Of a stretch of 64,000 nucleotides of DNA, positions 34,901 to 46,563 are shown in pieces. The DNA is from Brachionus plicatilis (lineage: Eukaryota; Rotifera; Eurotatoria; Ploima; Brachionidae): NCBI GenBank assembly GCA_010279815.1, contig QEOQ01000303.1:305139-369138 (forward strand). Reading direction: 5' to 3'. Made by a program: the position numbers and the translations under genes. Each line of letters starts with the position of its first letter. Positions within the stretch are counted from its first letter, which is position 1. The notes below the pieces were generated by a model. The model saw only the letters and a program-made list of their open reading frames with translations. It did no database searches and was not told where the DNA came from.

Positions 34901-37900
34901 TGACAAATTCATTCTGTTGCTTGATTTTAATTCACTTTATCCCAGTATTATTCAAGAGTTTAATATTTGTTTTACTACTATTAGTCGACCAACAAATGAG
35001 TTAGCTGAAACCGATATTGATGAATACTTGGAAAATTTTATTAAAGTACCTGCACTGGACGAAAAACAAGGTATTCTGCCCATGGAAATTCGTAAATTGG
35101 TTGACTCAAGACGTCAAGTAAAACAGTTGATGCAGGAAAAAAATTTAAGTCCAGACCTTAAAATGCAGGTAAATATTATCTACGAATGTAGAATCTCAAT
35201 TTTTAAATTGATTCATTTATAATCTTATTTTGATACAAAATTTTGAAAATTGGAACAATATGGATTAATTTAGAATTTTAATTATAATTTGAGCTTTATT
35301 AAATATCTTAAGGATTTGGGCCAAAAAATATGTATAAAATCTAGCTAACTATTTATAAAGACATTGTGTCATTAAAAGGGATAGAAAATTAATTGAAAAT
35401 TTTTAATAAAAATAAAGATACGATAATTTTTATTATAATAATTAAATAATAATTCATGATTTTTTTTGAAAAATTTATTTAGGTTGCCTTAAGTGAAAAT
35501 TTTTATTATTATTTATTATTTAGTATTTGATAGTTATCAAAAATAAAAACCTTTTCGATGAAATTATCTTTTATTATTTTGAATTAGTGTTCGTTTCTGT
35601 TAATTTTATTTACCAAAAAGAACACATGTGATTTTGAAATTTTTATTTAATAGTAATGAATTTAATGAACAATTTTAATAAAATGGCATGTAAAAATTTT
35701 TCAATTTATTTTTATTAAAAGTGTAATTTTTGAAAAGTCAATGGGTTTTTATTTTGAGTTTATGGATTTTGAAATATTAATAAAGAAAACTAAAATAAAG
35801 AAACAAGTGGTGAAGAGCTTCTGAAGTTTTTGGTATAATTTTTTTTAAAGCTGCTTAACTTTGAGTCTCATCTTCAATCGTTTGAAAAAAAAGCGCCCTT
35901 TACTATCAAACCAGGCAATAGACACCAAATATAGCATTTCTAAGTAAGATAGTGCTAAATAAAATAATTGATCCTATCAATTTTCAATCGTTAAGTATTA
36001 TTAATTACTAAAAGAATTTTTTATTAAATTTTTTGTAAACATAAAGACCTTTTTTAAATATATTTTTTTATTCTTTTTACCATTTCAAATATGGCTTTAA
36101 ATAAATAAATAATTAAATTGTCAAAAATAATCAAGATTTATAATTTTGTTTATTTTATTAATTAATTGGTTCCTTGTATAATGTTAACATAATACCTTTT
36201 TTATTTAGTAAACACTACATGGATTTGAATTGTTTTAATTTTTTACCAGGCTAAAAAAATTTATCTCCTAATTCGAGTCTTTATATATTCATAAATTTAC
36301 TCAATTTTCTTATTTTAGTACGATATTAGACAAAAGGCATTGAAATTAACTGCAAATAGTGTTTATGGTTGTTTAGGTTTTGAAAACTCAAGATTCTATT
36401 GCAAACCATTAGCTGCTTTAATCACTAAAAATGGCCGTAGCATCTTAATGAAAACTAAAGAACTTGTTGAAAATGTAATTTATTTTGTTTTAAAAATATA
36501 TGAATCAAAATATTTCTATTAAAAATTTAGAAAAAAATCGAAGTGATTTACGGTGACACAGATTCAATAATGATAAATACTAACTTGACTGATTATGATC
36601 AAGTAATCAAGCTAGGAAACATGGTAGATTAAACAATTTTAAATATTAAATTTTACAATTATTTTAAATAATTTTAAAAAGATAAAATCTGAAGTAAATA
36701 AATTGTATCGACACATGGAAATTGATATCGATGGCGTTTATAAATGCTTACTTTTATTGAGAAAAAAAAAATATGCTGCTTTGACAATTGTTGGCCGAAA
36801 TCCGAAAGATATGAGCTTACAATGTCAACAAGAAATTAAAGGCTTAGATGTTGTTCGGAGAGATTGGTGTCTTTTGGCAAAACAAATCGGAGAAAAAGTT
36901 ATTGGAGAAATTCTATCAGGCAATCAGTTTGATCAAGTCTTGTCGAATATCAACAAAATTTTGACCGAAACGGGTGAGAGAATAAAAAAAAATTCATATG
37001 ATCTGAGTTTGTTTGAGATTTCAAAGGTTTTTTCAATTTAAAAAGAAATTTTTCTTCCATTAAGATAATTTTTTTAGCAATTAAACCGAAATCCTGAAGA
37101 TTATAGTGATGCCAATCATCAACCTCATGTGTTGGTCGCTTTAAGGCACAACAAAGACTCGAACAACAGTAAAAAGTACAAATCTGGAGATGTAGTGTCT
37201 TATATAGTCTGTGAGGATGGAACTCAAAATTCTTCCACTCAACGATCTTATTCCAAAAGTGAATTATTTAGAAATTCAGACAATTTAAAGTTGGACACTA
37301 AATACTATTTGACTCAACAAGTACATCCGGTAGTGACCCGTTTATGTGAACCAATTGAAGGCATTGATGCTTACCAAATTGCTCAATCTCTAGGTCTAGA
37401 TCCAAATGGATTTAGACACAAAAACTCAGCATCAAATTCAGGCTCTACAATTGCCATACCCCAATTGTCCAAGCAGCAGAAAAAAATAGAAAATTTTATG
37501 AACGAACTAGAAAAGTATTCGAATTGCTTGCCATTTAGATTTATATGTCCTGAGTGTAAAACCGAATCAAATTGGACTAGTTCATTTGTAAAATCAAATG
37601 ATGTTATAAAACAGGAGCCTGTTGATGTTAAAATGGAGGCTGATGATGATGATGACATTAAACTGGAAGGAACTTCCATTATAATATCAGATACTAAAAA
37701 GGCATCTAATCCAAAAATAAAATGCATTCTGGAGTCATGTGAAAATCCGGAATGTACTTTTAAACCATTGTCAAAATTAGCTTACATCAAAAACTTAATA
37801 ACATTACAATTGGGAAAATTTATTCGGCAGTATTATCAAGGATGGCTGGTATGCGAAGATCCAATGTGTTCATTCAGGACAAAAAGAATTTCATGTAAAT

Positions 37901-38184
37901 ACTTTCATGGAAAACCTCAATGTGTAGAATGCGAACGATATGCCACTTGTATGGAATTTTCTCACTCTGATTTGTACTATCAAATGAAATTCTTTAAGTT
38001 TATTTTCGACCATGAGGCATATAAAAATTGCTTCAAAGACGATCTAATTGATGTAACTAATTTGATAAGAAATAATAAAGAGCTAGAAAAGGCTTTAAAT
38101 CAATTGAAGGAACATGTACATAAAAAATTGAAGAACAACTCGTTCGGAATTGTGAATTTGACACAATTGTTCAAATTTTTTTAA
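31964..38184 (+). CDS. POLA1: DNA polymerase alpha catalytic subunit
   Basis: Catalytic subunit of the primase-polymerase complex that starts nuclear DNA replication. Exons: 31964-31973, 32034-32125, 32175-35169, 36319-36474, about 36529-36620, about 36682-37026, about 37079-38184. The N-terminus has the conserved [12 protein letters not shown] segment and an acidic region. The central part holds the degenerate exonuclease-like domain. Family-B motifs are intact: motif [19 protein letters not shown], motif [14 protein letters not shown], motif C YGDTDSIM, then LRKKKYAAL. The C-terminus carries both Cys-rich zinc modules (CPEC...CENPEC and CEDPMC...CVEC). Total about 1,450 aa, close to the usual 1,460. 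Two acidic insertions separate conserved blocks (around 34680-34860 and 37600-37690). Start chosen because the spliced N-terminus matches the family. Confidence 0.97.
35170..36318 (+). other. Unusually long POLA1 intron
   Basis: 1,149-nt intron between KMQ and YDIRQKAL, bounded by GGTAAATATT at the left and TATTTTAG at the right. Nearly all other introns in the window are 45-100 nt. It contains no coding frame of note; no element boundary was found inside. Confidence 0.85.
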
Positions 38185-39075
38185 AATTTTTGATTCTTTT
38201 ATTAAAAAATTAAATTTCGAAGAATTGAAAATGTATATTTTGCAATTAAAAATTAATTTTTAAACACGAGTTTTAACGCTTTCACTTGTTAGACACTCAT
38301 AATATTGAAGTCAATGTAATTATCTTTCTTTCTTATCATTTTAAATAAAAAATTTTAAAATAGTTAAAAAATTATTCAAAACATTCAACTAAAATTTTAT
38401 TTTTGGCCATAAAACTTTTTAGCAAGTATGAAGAATTTTTCTAATTTTCATTTAATTAAAATTAGATTATTTTGAATCTTAGCAAATGTTTGTTTAATCT
38501 ATTCTCAAAAGCGTGCTTTTTGTTTTATTTTTAGTTAACTTAAAATAAATCAGTCAAATGATGATTAAAGAAACTCGAAATTTTCAAGCCAGAACTAACA
38601 TTTATTGGTTAAGCCATGTTTTTTGACTGGCTTGAGTTACCATTTTTTGAAATTTTTTAAATTTACAATTTGATACTTTAGTTTCATGTTATTTAAATAA
38701 TTATCAAAAATTATGAAATAGATGTTAAAATTAAATTTATTAAATTTTGTTAAATTAATTCTGTTTTCAGATATGAATATAAGATTAAATTTGAAAATTG
38801 ATTAGAAGAATTATCATTTAGGAATGAAATAAAATTTAATTTAATGATTTCTGAATGAGATCTAGACATTCAACTTATAGAAACATTATTTGTCTCTTGA
38901 TTAATACTTAAATCAAAAACAAATAAATACTCATTTTAAAATTTTGTTTATTACTCGTTAAAGGAAAAGTGAATTTAGAATTTATAAATTATGACTTAGT
39001 TTTGACATATTTTAATAAAAAAATACTTTTTAGAGATATTTTTGAAATTTAACTTGAAATTATCGGCGCAATAAA
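38185..39075. other. Spacer between POLA1 and GNL1
   Basis: About 890 bp, AT-rich, no gene or clear repeat seen. Contains the POLA1 3' UTR and GNL1 promoter. Confidence 0.5.
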
Positions 39076-41193
39076 ATGCCATTGAACAGAAGAAGAAAAC
39101 CATTTAGTTCCAAACAAAAAAAACAGCAGCTAATAACAAAACGAGAACGAAAAAGAAATAAAGGTAAAAATCAAATTAAAGCGAACATAATCTAATTAAT
39201 TGCTAAGATCTAGACACTTCTTCTTCGGACATAGAGCCAGATTTTGAAACTCAAACAGCTAATCTAAATGCTAGAAGACCCATTAGAAATTTAATTAATC
39301 CAGAAATTGGCGATTCTCAGCAGGAAAATAACAGAAATAAATTTAAACTTCTTTTTGTGAAAGAATCTCCTGAAGAAATAAAGCGTCGTAAGGCTGAAGC
39401 ATCAAAAAAATTGACGATAAAAAGCGAATCAGATTTAGAAGTAGACATAGAAGATGTTTATAATCAATCAAGTCCTTTAGATATTCCAATACGTCCAAAA
39501 TGGTCTTATGACATGACCAAAGAACAACTTGACCAGCAGGAAAAAAAATATATCTCAGTACTTCAATTTTGAAAGTTCATAATCATATTTAGAAAAAAAT
39601 TTTTTTTAAAGGAGTATTTAGACAAAATTTGTGATAATTATCAAGATCAAGAGCTTAGCTATTTTGAAATGAATCTAGAAACTTGGCGTCAATTATGGAG
39701 AGTGACTGAAATCAGTGACATTATTCTCATAATAGTCGATGTTCGATATTCACCACTTCATTTTTCTCCAAAATTTTATGAATACTGTACAGATATTTTA
39801 AAAAAAGATATAATTCTTATATTAAATAAAATTGATCTGATACCTAGTTCGGTAGTTATTGCTTGGAAGAATTATTTTGAGTCTAAGTTTCCAAATTTGC
39901 ATGTTGTCTTATTTTCTTCGGCAAAACAAATAAAACATAAACGAAAAAAAGCGAGAAAAAGTGGAGAATCGAGTAAAGATGTTGACCATGAGTATGAACT
40001 AGAAGTCAAAGCACTAGCAGCTGAGATAAATACAGCTAAAGCTCATAGAAAACTATACGAATGTGTAAAAAAGATTGTGAAAAATCAGGTAGACTTGAGT
40101 AGTTGGTCAAAAATGACAGAAGAATTGTGTAAAAAGTCTACCATCTCTGAACCCTTTGAAGCAATCGGAAAAATGAATATATCTGAAAATGAAGTTGAAA
40201 TTATGGATAGTCTTTATTTTGGTGAAGTTCCACGTGTTAAATACGAACACGGTTTTGTTACAATCGGATGTTGTGGTAAAAAAATCAATACATTTTATTT
40301 AAAAAAAAATATTTAAGCAGATTTAATTTTTTTATTGTAAAGGATTTCCGAATGTTGGAAAAAGTTCTCTCTTAAATTCATTAAATGGTCGCAAAGTAGT
40401 CAGCGTAAGTAGAACACCAGGTCACACTAAACATTTACAGACCATATTTTTGACCAAAAATGTTCGTCTCTGCGACTGTCCAGGACTTGTTTTCCCTTCT
40501 CTAGTCTGCAAGCCGCTTCAAGTAGCCATCTTGTTTAAAATTTTTTATTATTTTTATCCAAAAATCATTATTTAAGATAATTGCAGGTATTTATCCAATT
40601 TCTCAGTTACAAGAGCCTTACAGTGCAATTAGATACATTGCCGAAAGAATTCCTCTAATCGAAAATTTTGATTTAAAACATCCTAGTGAAACATCTTCAC
40701 AAAATAACAGTGATTGGAGCCCTCTTGATATTTGTGAAGGTAAAAATTAATTTTATTTATTTTTCCAAGTTAAAATTTTATATTTTTAGCATGGGCTATT
40801 AAAAGAGGTTATTTTACCGCGAAAGCATCACGACCAGATGTTTTCAGAGCAGCTAATGAACTTTTGAGGATGACTTTAGATGGTGCCATATGTTTAAGTT
40901 TAAAACCGAAAAATTTTTCAAAAAATAAACAATTTTGGGAAGAGCACCCAGAAACTAAAAAGTTAGATGAGGTCACAGCTGAAGTTGAGACAATAGCTAA
41001 ACAAAAGCGAAGTTTGATAGCAGAATTGATCGAATTTAGTGAAGATAGTCAAGAAACAGATGATGATGATTATCCAACTATCTCAAAAAACATCAATAAA
41101 ATTTTAATCGAAAATGAGATATCTTCCGAATTAAAAGAAGATTCTAGTTCAGAAAGCGTTGAAAATTTATACTCTGTACTATCAAATGAATAA
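39076..41193 (+). CDS. GNL1: GNL1-type circularly permuted GTPase
   Basis: HSR1/MMR1-family GTPase, nucleolar/nuclear, related to ribosome-assembly GTPases. ATG at 39076; the N-terminus PLNRRRKPFSSKQKKQQL is the family's basic nucleolar-type signal. Conserved blocks follow: RPKWSYDMTKEQLDQQEKKY, YFEMNLETWRQLWRV, then G-motifs in permuted order: NKIDL (G4), FSSAK (G5), GFPNVGKSS (G1), the switch segment SRTPGHTKHLQT and DCPGLVFPS (G3). C-terminal DICEAWAIKRGYFTAKASR and DVFRAANELLRM are GNL1-specific. The tail is acidic, ending at TAA 41191-41193. About seven exons; one intron splits the gene just before GFPN (40280-40342), another after KPLQ (about 40519-40575). Confidence 0.95.
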
Positions 41194-42060
41194 AAGCTAT
41201 TTTAAAATATATATATTATATCTGCGATCAGCTTTTTTAATATTTTAAATTTTCTGAAATAAAATATTTTCAAATTTAAATTTATTTAATCAAATGAATT
41301 TTGATAATAAAAAAAAAGATTTATATAAATGGTTACAATTTATGTTCAAAATAATAATTGCTATAATCATAAACATTTATTTTATTTTTTGATTTTAAGT
41401 TATTCCAGTGTGGGTGAAGTATTAAGAAATATAAGAAAAAGTGAAAAAGCAAATAGAAAAGAGAAAAAACATAACTTGTTTTAAATAATTTAAATGAAGC
41501 AAAATTTAAATTGGATCTCATGATGATCATTTGATCTCCGTTCCCATTTACTTACAATATATGTGATACATTATGTGTTTAGGCAATAAACTAGTACTAA
41601 AGAACCAGTTTAAGCTACTGCATCTCTTGATTTTTAATTCATCTAACATTGATGGCACAATTGCATCAGATTTTGAAGTTGTTTTCATTAAAGCTTTAAG
41701 TCCCATTGGTACTCCTTTACCTTGATATCTTATGTTATTTAGAAAAATAAACAAACTTGTTCTAAATGCTGTTTTCCAAAAGCATCTGCTCACTGTTTAT
41801 CAAGTTCTTAATGAATCCTGAGTTGTAAAGTACGTGAAAATGTATCTATATTAAAAGAAATTTAAAGATTTCTTTGATTTTCTTTACTCTTTCTATATAT
41901 TGTTAAATTTATAATCTTTTCAAGTTTATGTTCGTCAGCGATACCATTACAACTACCTGGAAAATGTTTACAATAAAATGCAACACTTTATTCATAATTG
42001 CTTTGAATTAGAAGTTAATTAACGAAGACCAGCTTTGGTAAATGTTGTTTAGTAAATTTT
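41194..42060. other. Spacer downstream of GNL1
   Basis: About 870 bp without an intact gene. An 81-codon minus frame at 41548-41793 is open but its product does not resemble anything I know; it may belong to the element relics to its right. Confidence 0.4.
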
Positions 42061-42445
42061 CTTTTCGTTAATTTTAAATCCCCATTTTTTTCAGTACTCA
42101 GTGATTCTATTCACTGCCTTTTTTAGAATTATTTGAATTTTTTTTTCTATTCATGGATGCCCAGATACAAAGGTTATCTGTGAACAAGGCTATTTTAACA
42201 TCTGGAGGAATACTTTTAGCTATATCGTTAAAAAACAGAATAAAAATGATAGGAGATAGGCAACTTCCTTTAGGGACACCACATTTAATAGACTTATTTT
42301 TTGAAGTGTGGCCATTGTAGCTGACTCTAAAAGAGCGGTTTGTGAGAGATTTAGTTATCCATTCCATCAATTGATTCTTGTCTTCAATCGGAATATCAAC
42401 AACTTGAAAACCATTTTTCAAATGTTGTACATTACGTGGACACAT
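42061..42445 (-). pseudogene. Non-LTR retrotransposon reverse transcriptase fragment
   Basis: The minus frame encodes reverse transcriptase blocks of the LINE type: EWITKSLTNRSFRVSYNG, then CGVPKGSCLSPIIFILFFND (domain 4), then ALFTDNLCIW where the catalytic FADD box has become FTDN. After a frameshift, KKAVNRITEY, a TGA stop and KKWGFKIN continue the familiar segment after the catalytic box. Mutated active site, frameshift and stop show that it is dead. The element is truncated at both ends. Confidence 0.8.
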
Positions 42446-42932
42446 AGATTTATCTTAAACCAAATCTGACACATCAACTGATCGTTCTACTCATAAAAGT
42501 TCTCCTGCAAAACATTTGTTATCAACCTGTCTGAAATTTATTCTATTAGGTCTACTTTTTTTGTAAAGTGTATGCTATTCTTGAACTCAGCTGTTGGTGA
42601 TATATGTCCACGACAAAAACCATGTAGTTTTTAAAATGTGACAATCATAAACCATTTGTTATATTTTTTGAATATCAGAAAATACCTCCTCATCAAAATT
42701 ACGACTATTACGTGCTTGCATTTCTTGATATAATTTACGATGCCTTTCCATTGCTCCAAAATAATCCAGATCAGGTTCTGGTAAAGCTTTGTACTGAGAC
42801 AATACTTCAAGACGTGTATTTAAAGGTAATTTTTCTATAATTGACTGTATTCTTGAAAGATCTAAAACTTCATCTAAGTTCTCTTTCGAATACTTTTCTA
42901 ATTGTAAATTGTAAGTATTTTTACTGATGTCA

Positions 42933-43185
42933 CCAGATATCAGAGTTGTTTAAAAGTCACTAGTCTCAAGTCAAGTTCAAGTCTGGACTTTAAAATTTTG
43001 AATATACTGAAGAAGAATTGTGAAGACTTATGCTAAAATTGCAAGAAAATTCAAATATATGGCAAATCTATTGCATTAGACAAATCAAGATTATATAAAT
43101 TTTTTGATATGATCTAGCAAATTAAAAAAAAAAAGTCCGAACTTAGACTTTTTTTTTTGGACTTTTAAACAACTCTGCCAGATAT
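42933..43185. mobile_element. hAT-like MITE with 8-bp target duplication
   Basis: Element 42941-43177 (237 bp) has exact 18-bp terminal inverted repeats, CAGAGTTGTTTAAAAGTC. It is flanked by the direct repeat CCAGATAT at 42933-42940 and 43178-43185. An 8-bp duplication with CAGAG termini is the hAT superfamily signature. No transposase inside. It splits the host frame exactly between ARISG and GDIS codons of the decayed ORF. Confidence 0.88.
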
Positions 43186-43409
43186 GCGTGCAAATTCAAT
43201 GTAAAAATTTTTTGATTATTTTTTTGTAATGTGTAAATTTTCTAGACATACTGTATTACATCAAGTGCTCGGCATATCTTCTGAGCTGTTTGATTTTTAC
43301 ATTCCTGGAATGCTTCTTTACACACGTCCTGATAAAAAATTATTGCTCTATAGGATTTTGTGATTTCTTCTTCATTGAAGTTGAATGCCTGATGGGGATA
43401 GAATCCTGC

Positions 43410-43782
43410 GTTACAGAAGACATTGTGAATTTTCATACAAAAATTACAGTACAAAAAGTAAAAAAGGTTATAGCTTTTGTTCTAACGGTCCAAAACATGT
43501 TCTACAAATGTAACAAAGTGTAACAACTTTTGTTACACCTATTGTGAAAGTCTGCAAAAACTCTGCAAATTGATTGCGCATTTCGTTTCAATACGTTTCA
43601 ATGGCGTGAAATTTTGCATAAATTTGCACACATTTAGCAGACTTTCACAATAGGTGTAACAAAAGTTGTTACACTTTGTTACATATGCAGAACATGTTTT
43701 GAACCGTTAGAACAAAAGCTATAACCTTTTTTACTTTTTGTATTGTAATTTTTGTATGAAAATTCACAATGCCGTTACAGAA
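43410..43782. mobile_element. Mutator-like hairpin MITE with 9-bp target duplication
   Basis: Element 43419-43773 (355 bp) consists of two inverted arms of about 137 bp (43419-43555 and 43637-43773) around an 81-bp loop. Ends read GACATTGTGAATTTTC and, on the other strand, GGCATTGTGAATTTTC. GTTACAGAA is duplicated at 43410-43418 and 43774-43782. Long terminal repeats starting with G and a 9-bp duplication fit Mutator-like (MULE) elements. Arms differ at only a few positions, implying a recent insertion. Transcribed, it would fold into a long hairpin RNA. Confidence 0.85.
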
Positions 43783-44585
43783 TACGTCATCTTTTTTGAG
43801 GATTTTTCTGAGCTCTGGGTCGATCGGGGGAGGTAGCTGGTCTTCTTGTATTCATTTTTTGACTGTTTTCCTGTATCTTCTTGAATGTGTCCCAGCTCTT
43901 AAGCTCCACAATTCCCTGATAAATAATAATCCTTGTTCGAAGTAACTTGAGAATTGTGATTTGAGTTCGTTTGCACGGTTGACAACGTAACGTATAGCAC
44001 TCAGACAAACTTTTCCAAAGATTCATCTTTTGTTATTTTCCTCTTGGGTATCAAATCTTTAAGTTTCACTTTATTTTAATCTTTTGCATTCTTTAGCTGT
44101 TGCTCAAGATTGCCTACTTTCAAATTCTGTGGAACACGAAAGTCACCAAAATCTTCTTTTTCAAAATTAGCGAGAATGTAGCACTATTCACCTTCAAATT
44201 TGTCTATTTTGATATTTCTCAATAACCACTGCAATGTGTTGTCTCTATATACTGAATTCTTATAAACAGGCATAAAATGCAAATTTACTTAACGATTGAA
44301 ATTATATAATCCATTTCAAAATAGCAAGGACTTGGAACCTTTCCTCGGTTTGTGAAAATGTCTTGTTGATGAGAGAATATGGGTTATAATGCTGCTTGTA
44401 TTTTATAAATGATTGGTTTGTGCAAAAATAAAAATAATTTCCTTTTTGACTTTTTAAATATATTTGAATTTCATTAAAAATGATTAAAAATAAATTTTAA
44501 AAAGGTTTTAATTTCTACTTTTTTTTAAATTATCAAATGGATAGAAAATTAACTAATAGTGAAAAAAATAGAGTAAGTGACATCT

Positions 44586-45856
44586 TTATTCTAATAAAAA
44601 ATCGCTAGGATCATATTCAACACATTTTAAATAAAGACCATGAGGTTTCATTACAGAAGTTAATTTTTGGTCGTAGTAATTTTGTGGCTCAGTTAACATG
44701 TTGCTAATTTGCTCGATTGGTATGATTCCTTTTGCAGCATCGCTGGCAGCACCAACCATTTTGCGGATCATTTTGTACAAAAATGACGTGCTTTTTATTT
44801 CTAGCTCAAAAATTTCATAATTTTCATGATATTTGTTTAAATAACTTGACATAAATTGATTATTAATTGATTTTAATTCTTAAATAATGATAAAATAAAT
44901 GAGTTTTTATTTCAAAAGAACACAAAATGTCTTACTTATATCAACTAATTTTAGTGGATTTTTGTTCTTATCTATCATTTCAACTCGTCCTTGCTTGGTC
45001 GTAAATGCACTAAAATTGTGATGACCATTAAATAATTTTATTGCTTCAAAGAACAAATCTTTATCAATAGGCTCACTAAAATCCCAAATCAATTTTTTGT
45101 TTCAATATATTAGAGTTATTTACTTTAGCTCAGTAACACAATTGGAATCAAAAATACTCAAGTAATTGCTAAATGGATACAGATATGGCATTGAGTGATT
45201 GTGGCTATTTTTTAGCAATTTATCAATTTTTTTCACTGTTTCAACTTGGTCCCAATAATATGGTCCATTTTTCAAATAGGCCAATCTGTACAAGTACGTT
45301 CTCGACTTGGCATGTCTAGATACAAAATTGCGACCAACTTCTCGACAATCAAGAATTCTTAATTTTAATTTCAAATAAATTTTAGGGCCAAATAAAATTA
45401 AAATTTTGTTGTTGAAAAATTTATCAGACTTTTTTTGGGTCCTGAGATTTTAATTTCAAATTTTTTTATTTTAATAAATTACCTAATATGATTTTTATGC
45501 TGAATAAAATTATTGTTCAATTTATTTTTAATATGAGCGCAGATGCCATCATAGCAATTAGGTTCGAGTGTCTCTAGATCAAAGTGAGCTGTATTAGATA
45601 GAGCATGAACTCCAGCATCAGTTCGACTCGATATACAAATATTAGATTTTAGCTGAAAATTTTCGCCAAACGACTCTTTCAGATTTTTAAAGATTACATT
45701 ATGAACAGTGTGAACACTGTTCAATTGCTTTGCCACGCCACTAAAAAGCCAAAAAAAATAACTCATTGCTTTACTGGGTGATTATTTTAGATACCTAAAT
45801 CTAGATCCATTGTACGAGAACTCAATGAAAAATCTGCGCAAATTTGTGCTTGTCAT
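44586..45856 (-). CDS. PUSL1: tRNA pseudouridine synthase, PUSL1-like
   Basis: TruA-family enzyme converting uridine to pseudouridine in tRNA; the animal PUSL1 branch is mitochondrial. ATG at 45854-45856: NLRRFFIEFSYNGSRF, an intron at about 45739-45794, then SGVAKQLNSVHTVHNV. The catalytic Asp lies in SSRTDAGVHALSNTAHFDLE, a close match to PUSL1. Later exons encode FVSRHAKSRTYLYRL, FNGHHNFSAFTTKQGR and STSFLYKMIRKMVGAA, the other TruA signatures. Ends at TAA 44586-44588. Four or five short introns. No obvious mitochondrial presequence before the domain, so its location is uncertain. Confidence 0.92.
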
Positions 45857-46130
45857 TCTATTAACTTATCAAGTCAAGACATGTTCTTAGTCAGCTATTG
45901 AGCTAAATTTTGCAATTCGATTTCAAAAAGTGTTCACCATATTTTCAGGATTTAGAATAATTCGAGTGCAGAAAAGAGAAGAGAAGAAGAAGAGCAGAAT
46001 ATTTGCACGCCTCTAATCCAGAATCGGGCTCTATTGTTGCAAGCATGCTAAAATTTATTTTCTCTAGTTACATTTTTTATGTTCGCAATTATTAAGCAAT
46101 ATTAAAATTTCAAAAAAAAAAAAGAAAAAA
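45857..46130. promoter_or_regulatory. Upstream region of PUSL1
   Basis: Short stretch between the PUSL1 start and the next plus-strand ORF. AG-rich block (AGAAGAGAAGAAGAAGAGC) near 45976. No defined promoter element. Confidence 0.25.
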
Positions 46131-46334
46131 ATGGTTCTTGCAAGCAATGACGAAATCATTTTGAAAGCAAGCTTGGCGAGAGAAAACTGCAATCCTTTGG
46201 CAAGTGTTTCGACTTGCAAGTTTCTTGAACAGCTGAATAGCTTAAGCCAACTAGAAGCATTGTTATTCTTCTCTTCAAGGGTAGCTTTTTTAGATCGTGT
46301 GCTTTTGTATATGAATAGAAACAAGTCCCGATAA
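46131..46334 (+). CDS. Possible 67-aa protein, hypothetical
   Basis: Short ORF whose ATG has a good context (AAAATGG). Base composition is richer in GC than its flanks, and the product mixes charged and hydrophobic residues (ENCNPLASVSTCKFLEQL; LEALLFFSSRVAFLDRVL). The minus strand over the same bases is also open, so coding strand is not certain. No family recognised. Confidence 0.35.
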   Translation: MVLASNDEIILKASLARENCNPLASVSTCKFLEQLNSLSQLEALLFFSSRVAFLDRVLLYMNRNKSR

Positions 46335-46563
46335 TTGGCAACAAGAAAAAAAGCTTTAACTAAGGATTGAGAGTAATTTTTTTGACATATAAAATTATAA
46401 AAGCCGATCTTTAACTAAGAGTCATTTTTGATTTAAAAAAAAAAAAAAATTCTCTTTCAACAAATTTACAAAGCTTAAGCTTGTCTAAAGCCAGTGTACA
46501 AAAAAATAAAAAACTTGTGTCCAATTTAGATTTTTATTTATTGAGTTAAACAATTGATAAGAA

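Larger units (their letters stand above)
42659..44330 (-). pseudogene. Decayed ORF carrying two MITE insertions
   Basis: Read on minus, protein-like sequence continues for about 1.7 kb with stops and frameshifts: FGDFRVPQNLKVGNLEQQL near 44150, then EDQLPPPIDPELRKIL, then DDVFCNAGFYPHQAFNF and YRAIIFYQDVCKEAFQEC, then FARISGDISKNTYNLQLEK, LSRIQSIIEKLPLNTRLEVL and YFGAMERHRKLYQEMQARNS to a stop at 42659-42661. The frame is continuous across each MITE once one target duplication is counted, which shows the order of events. The original family is not recognised; it may belong to the same retroelement as the nearby reverse transcriptase or be a dead host gene. Confidence 0.6.

Noticed and set aside
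41548..41793. Minus-strand 81-codon frame next to GNL1
   Set aside because: No recognisable motif; it cannot be linked by splice sites to the reverse transcriptase relic with any confidence.
46156..46344. Minus-strand alternative to the small ORF at 46131
   Set aside because: It lacks a good ATG context; the plus-strand ORF has a better start, although both remain weak.
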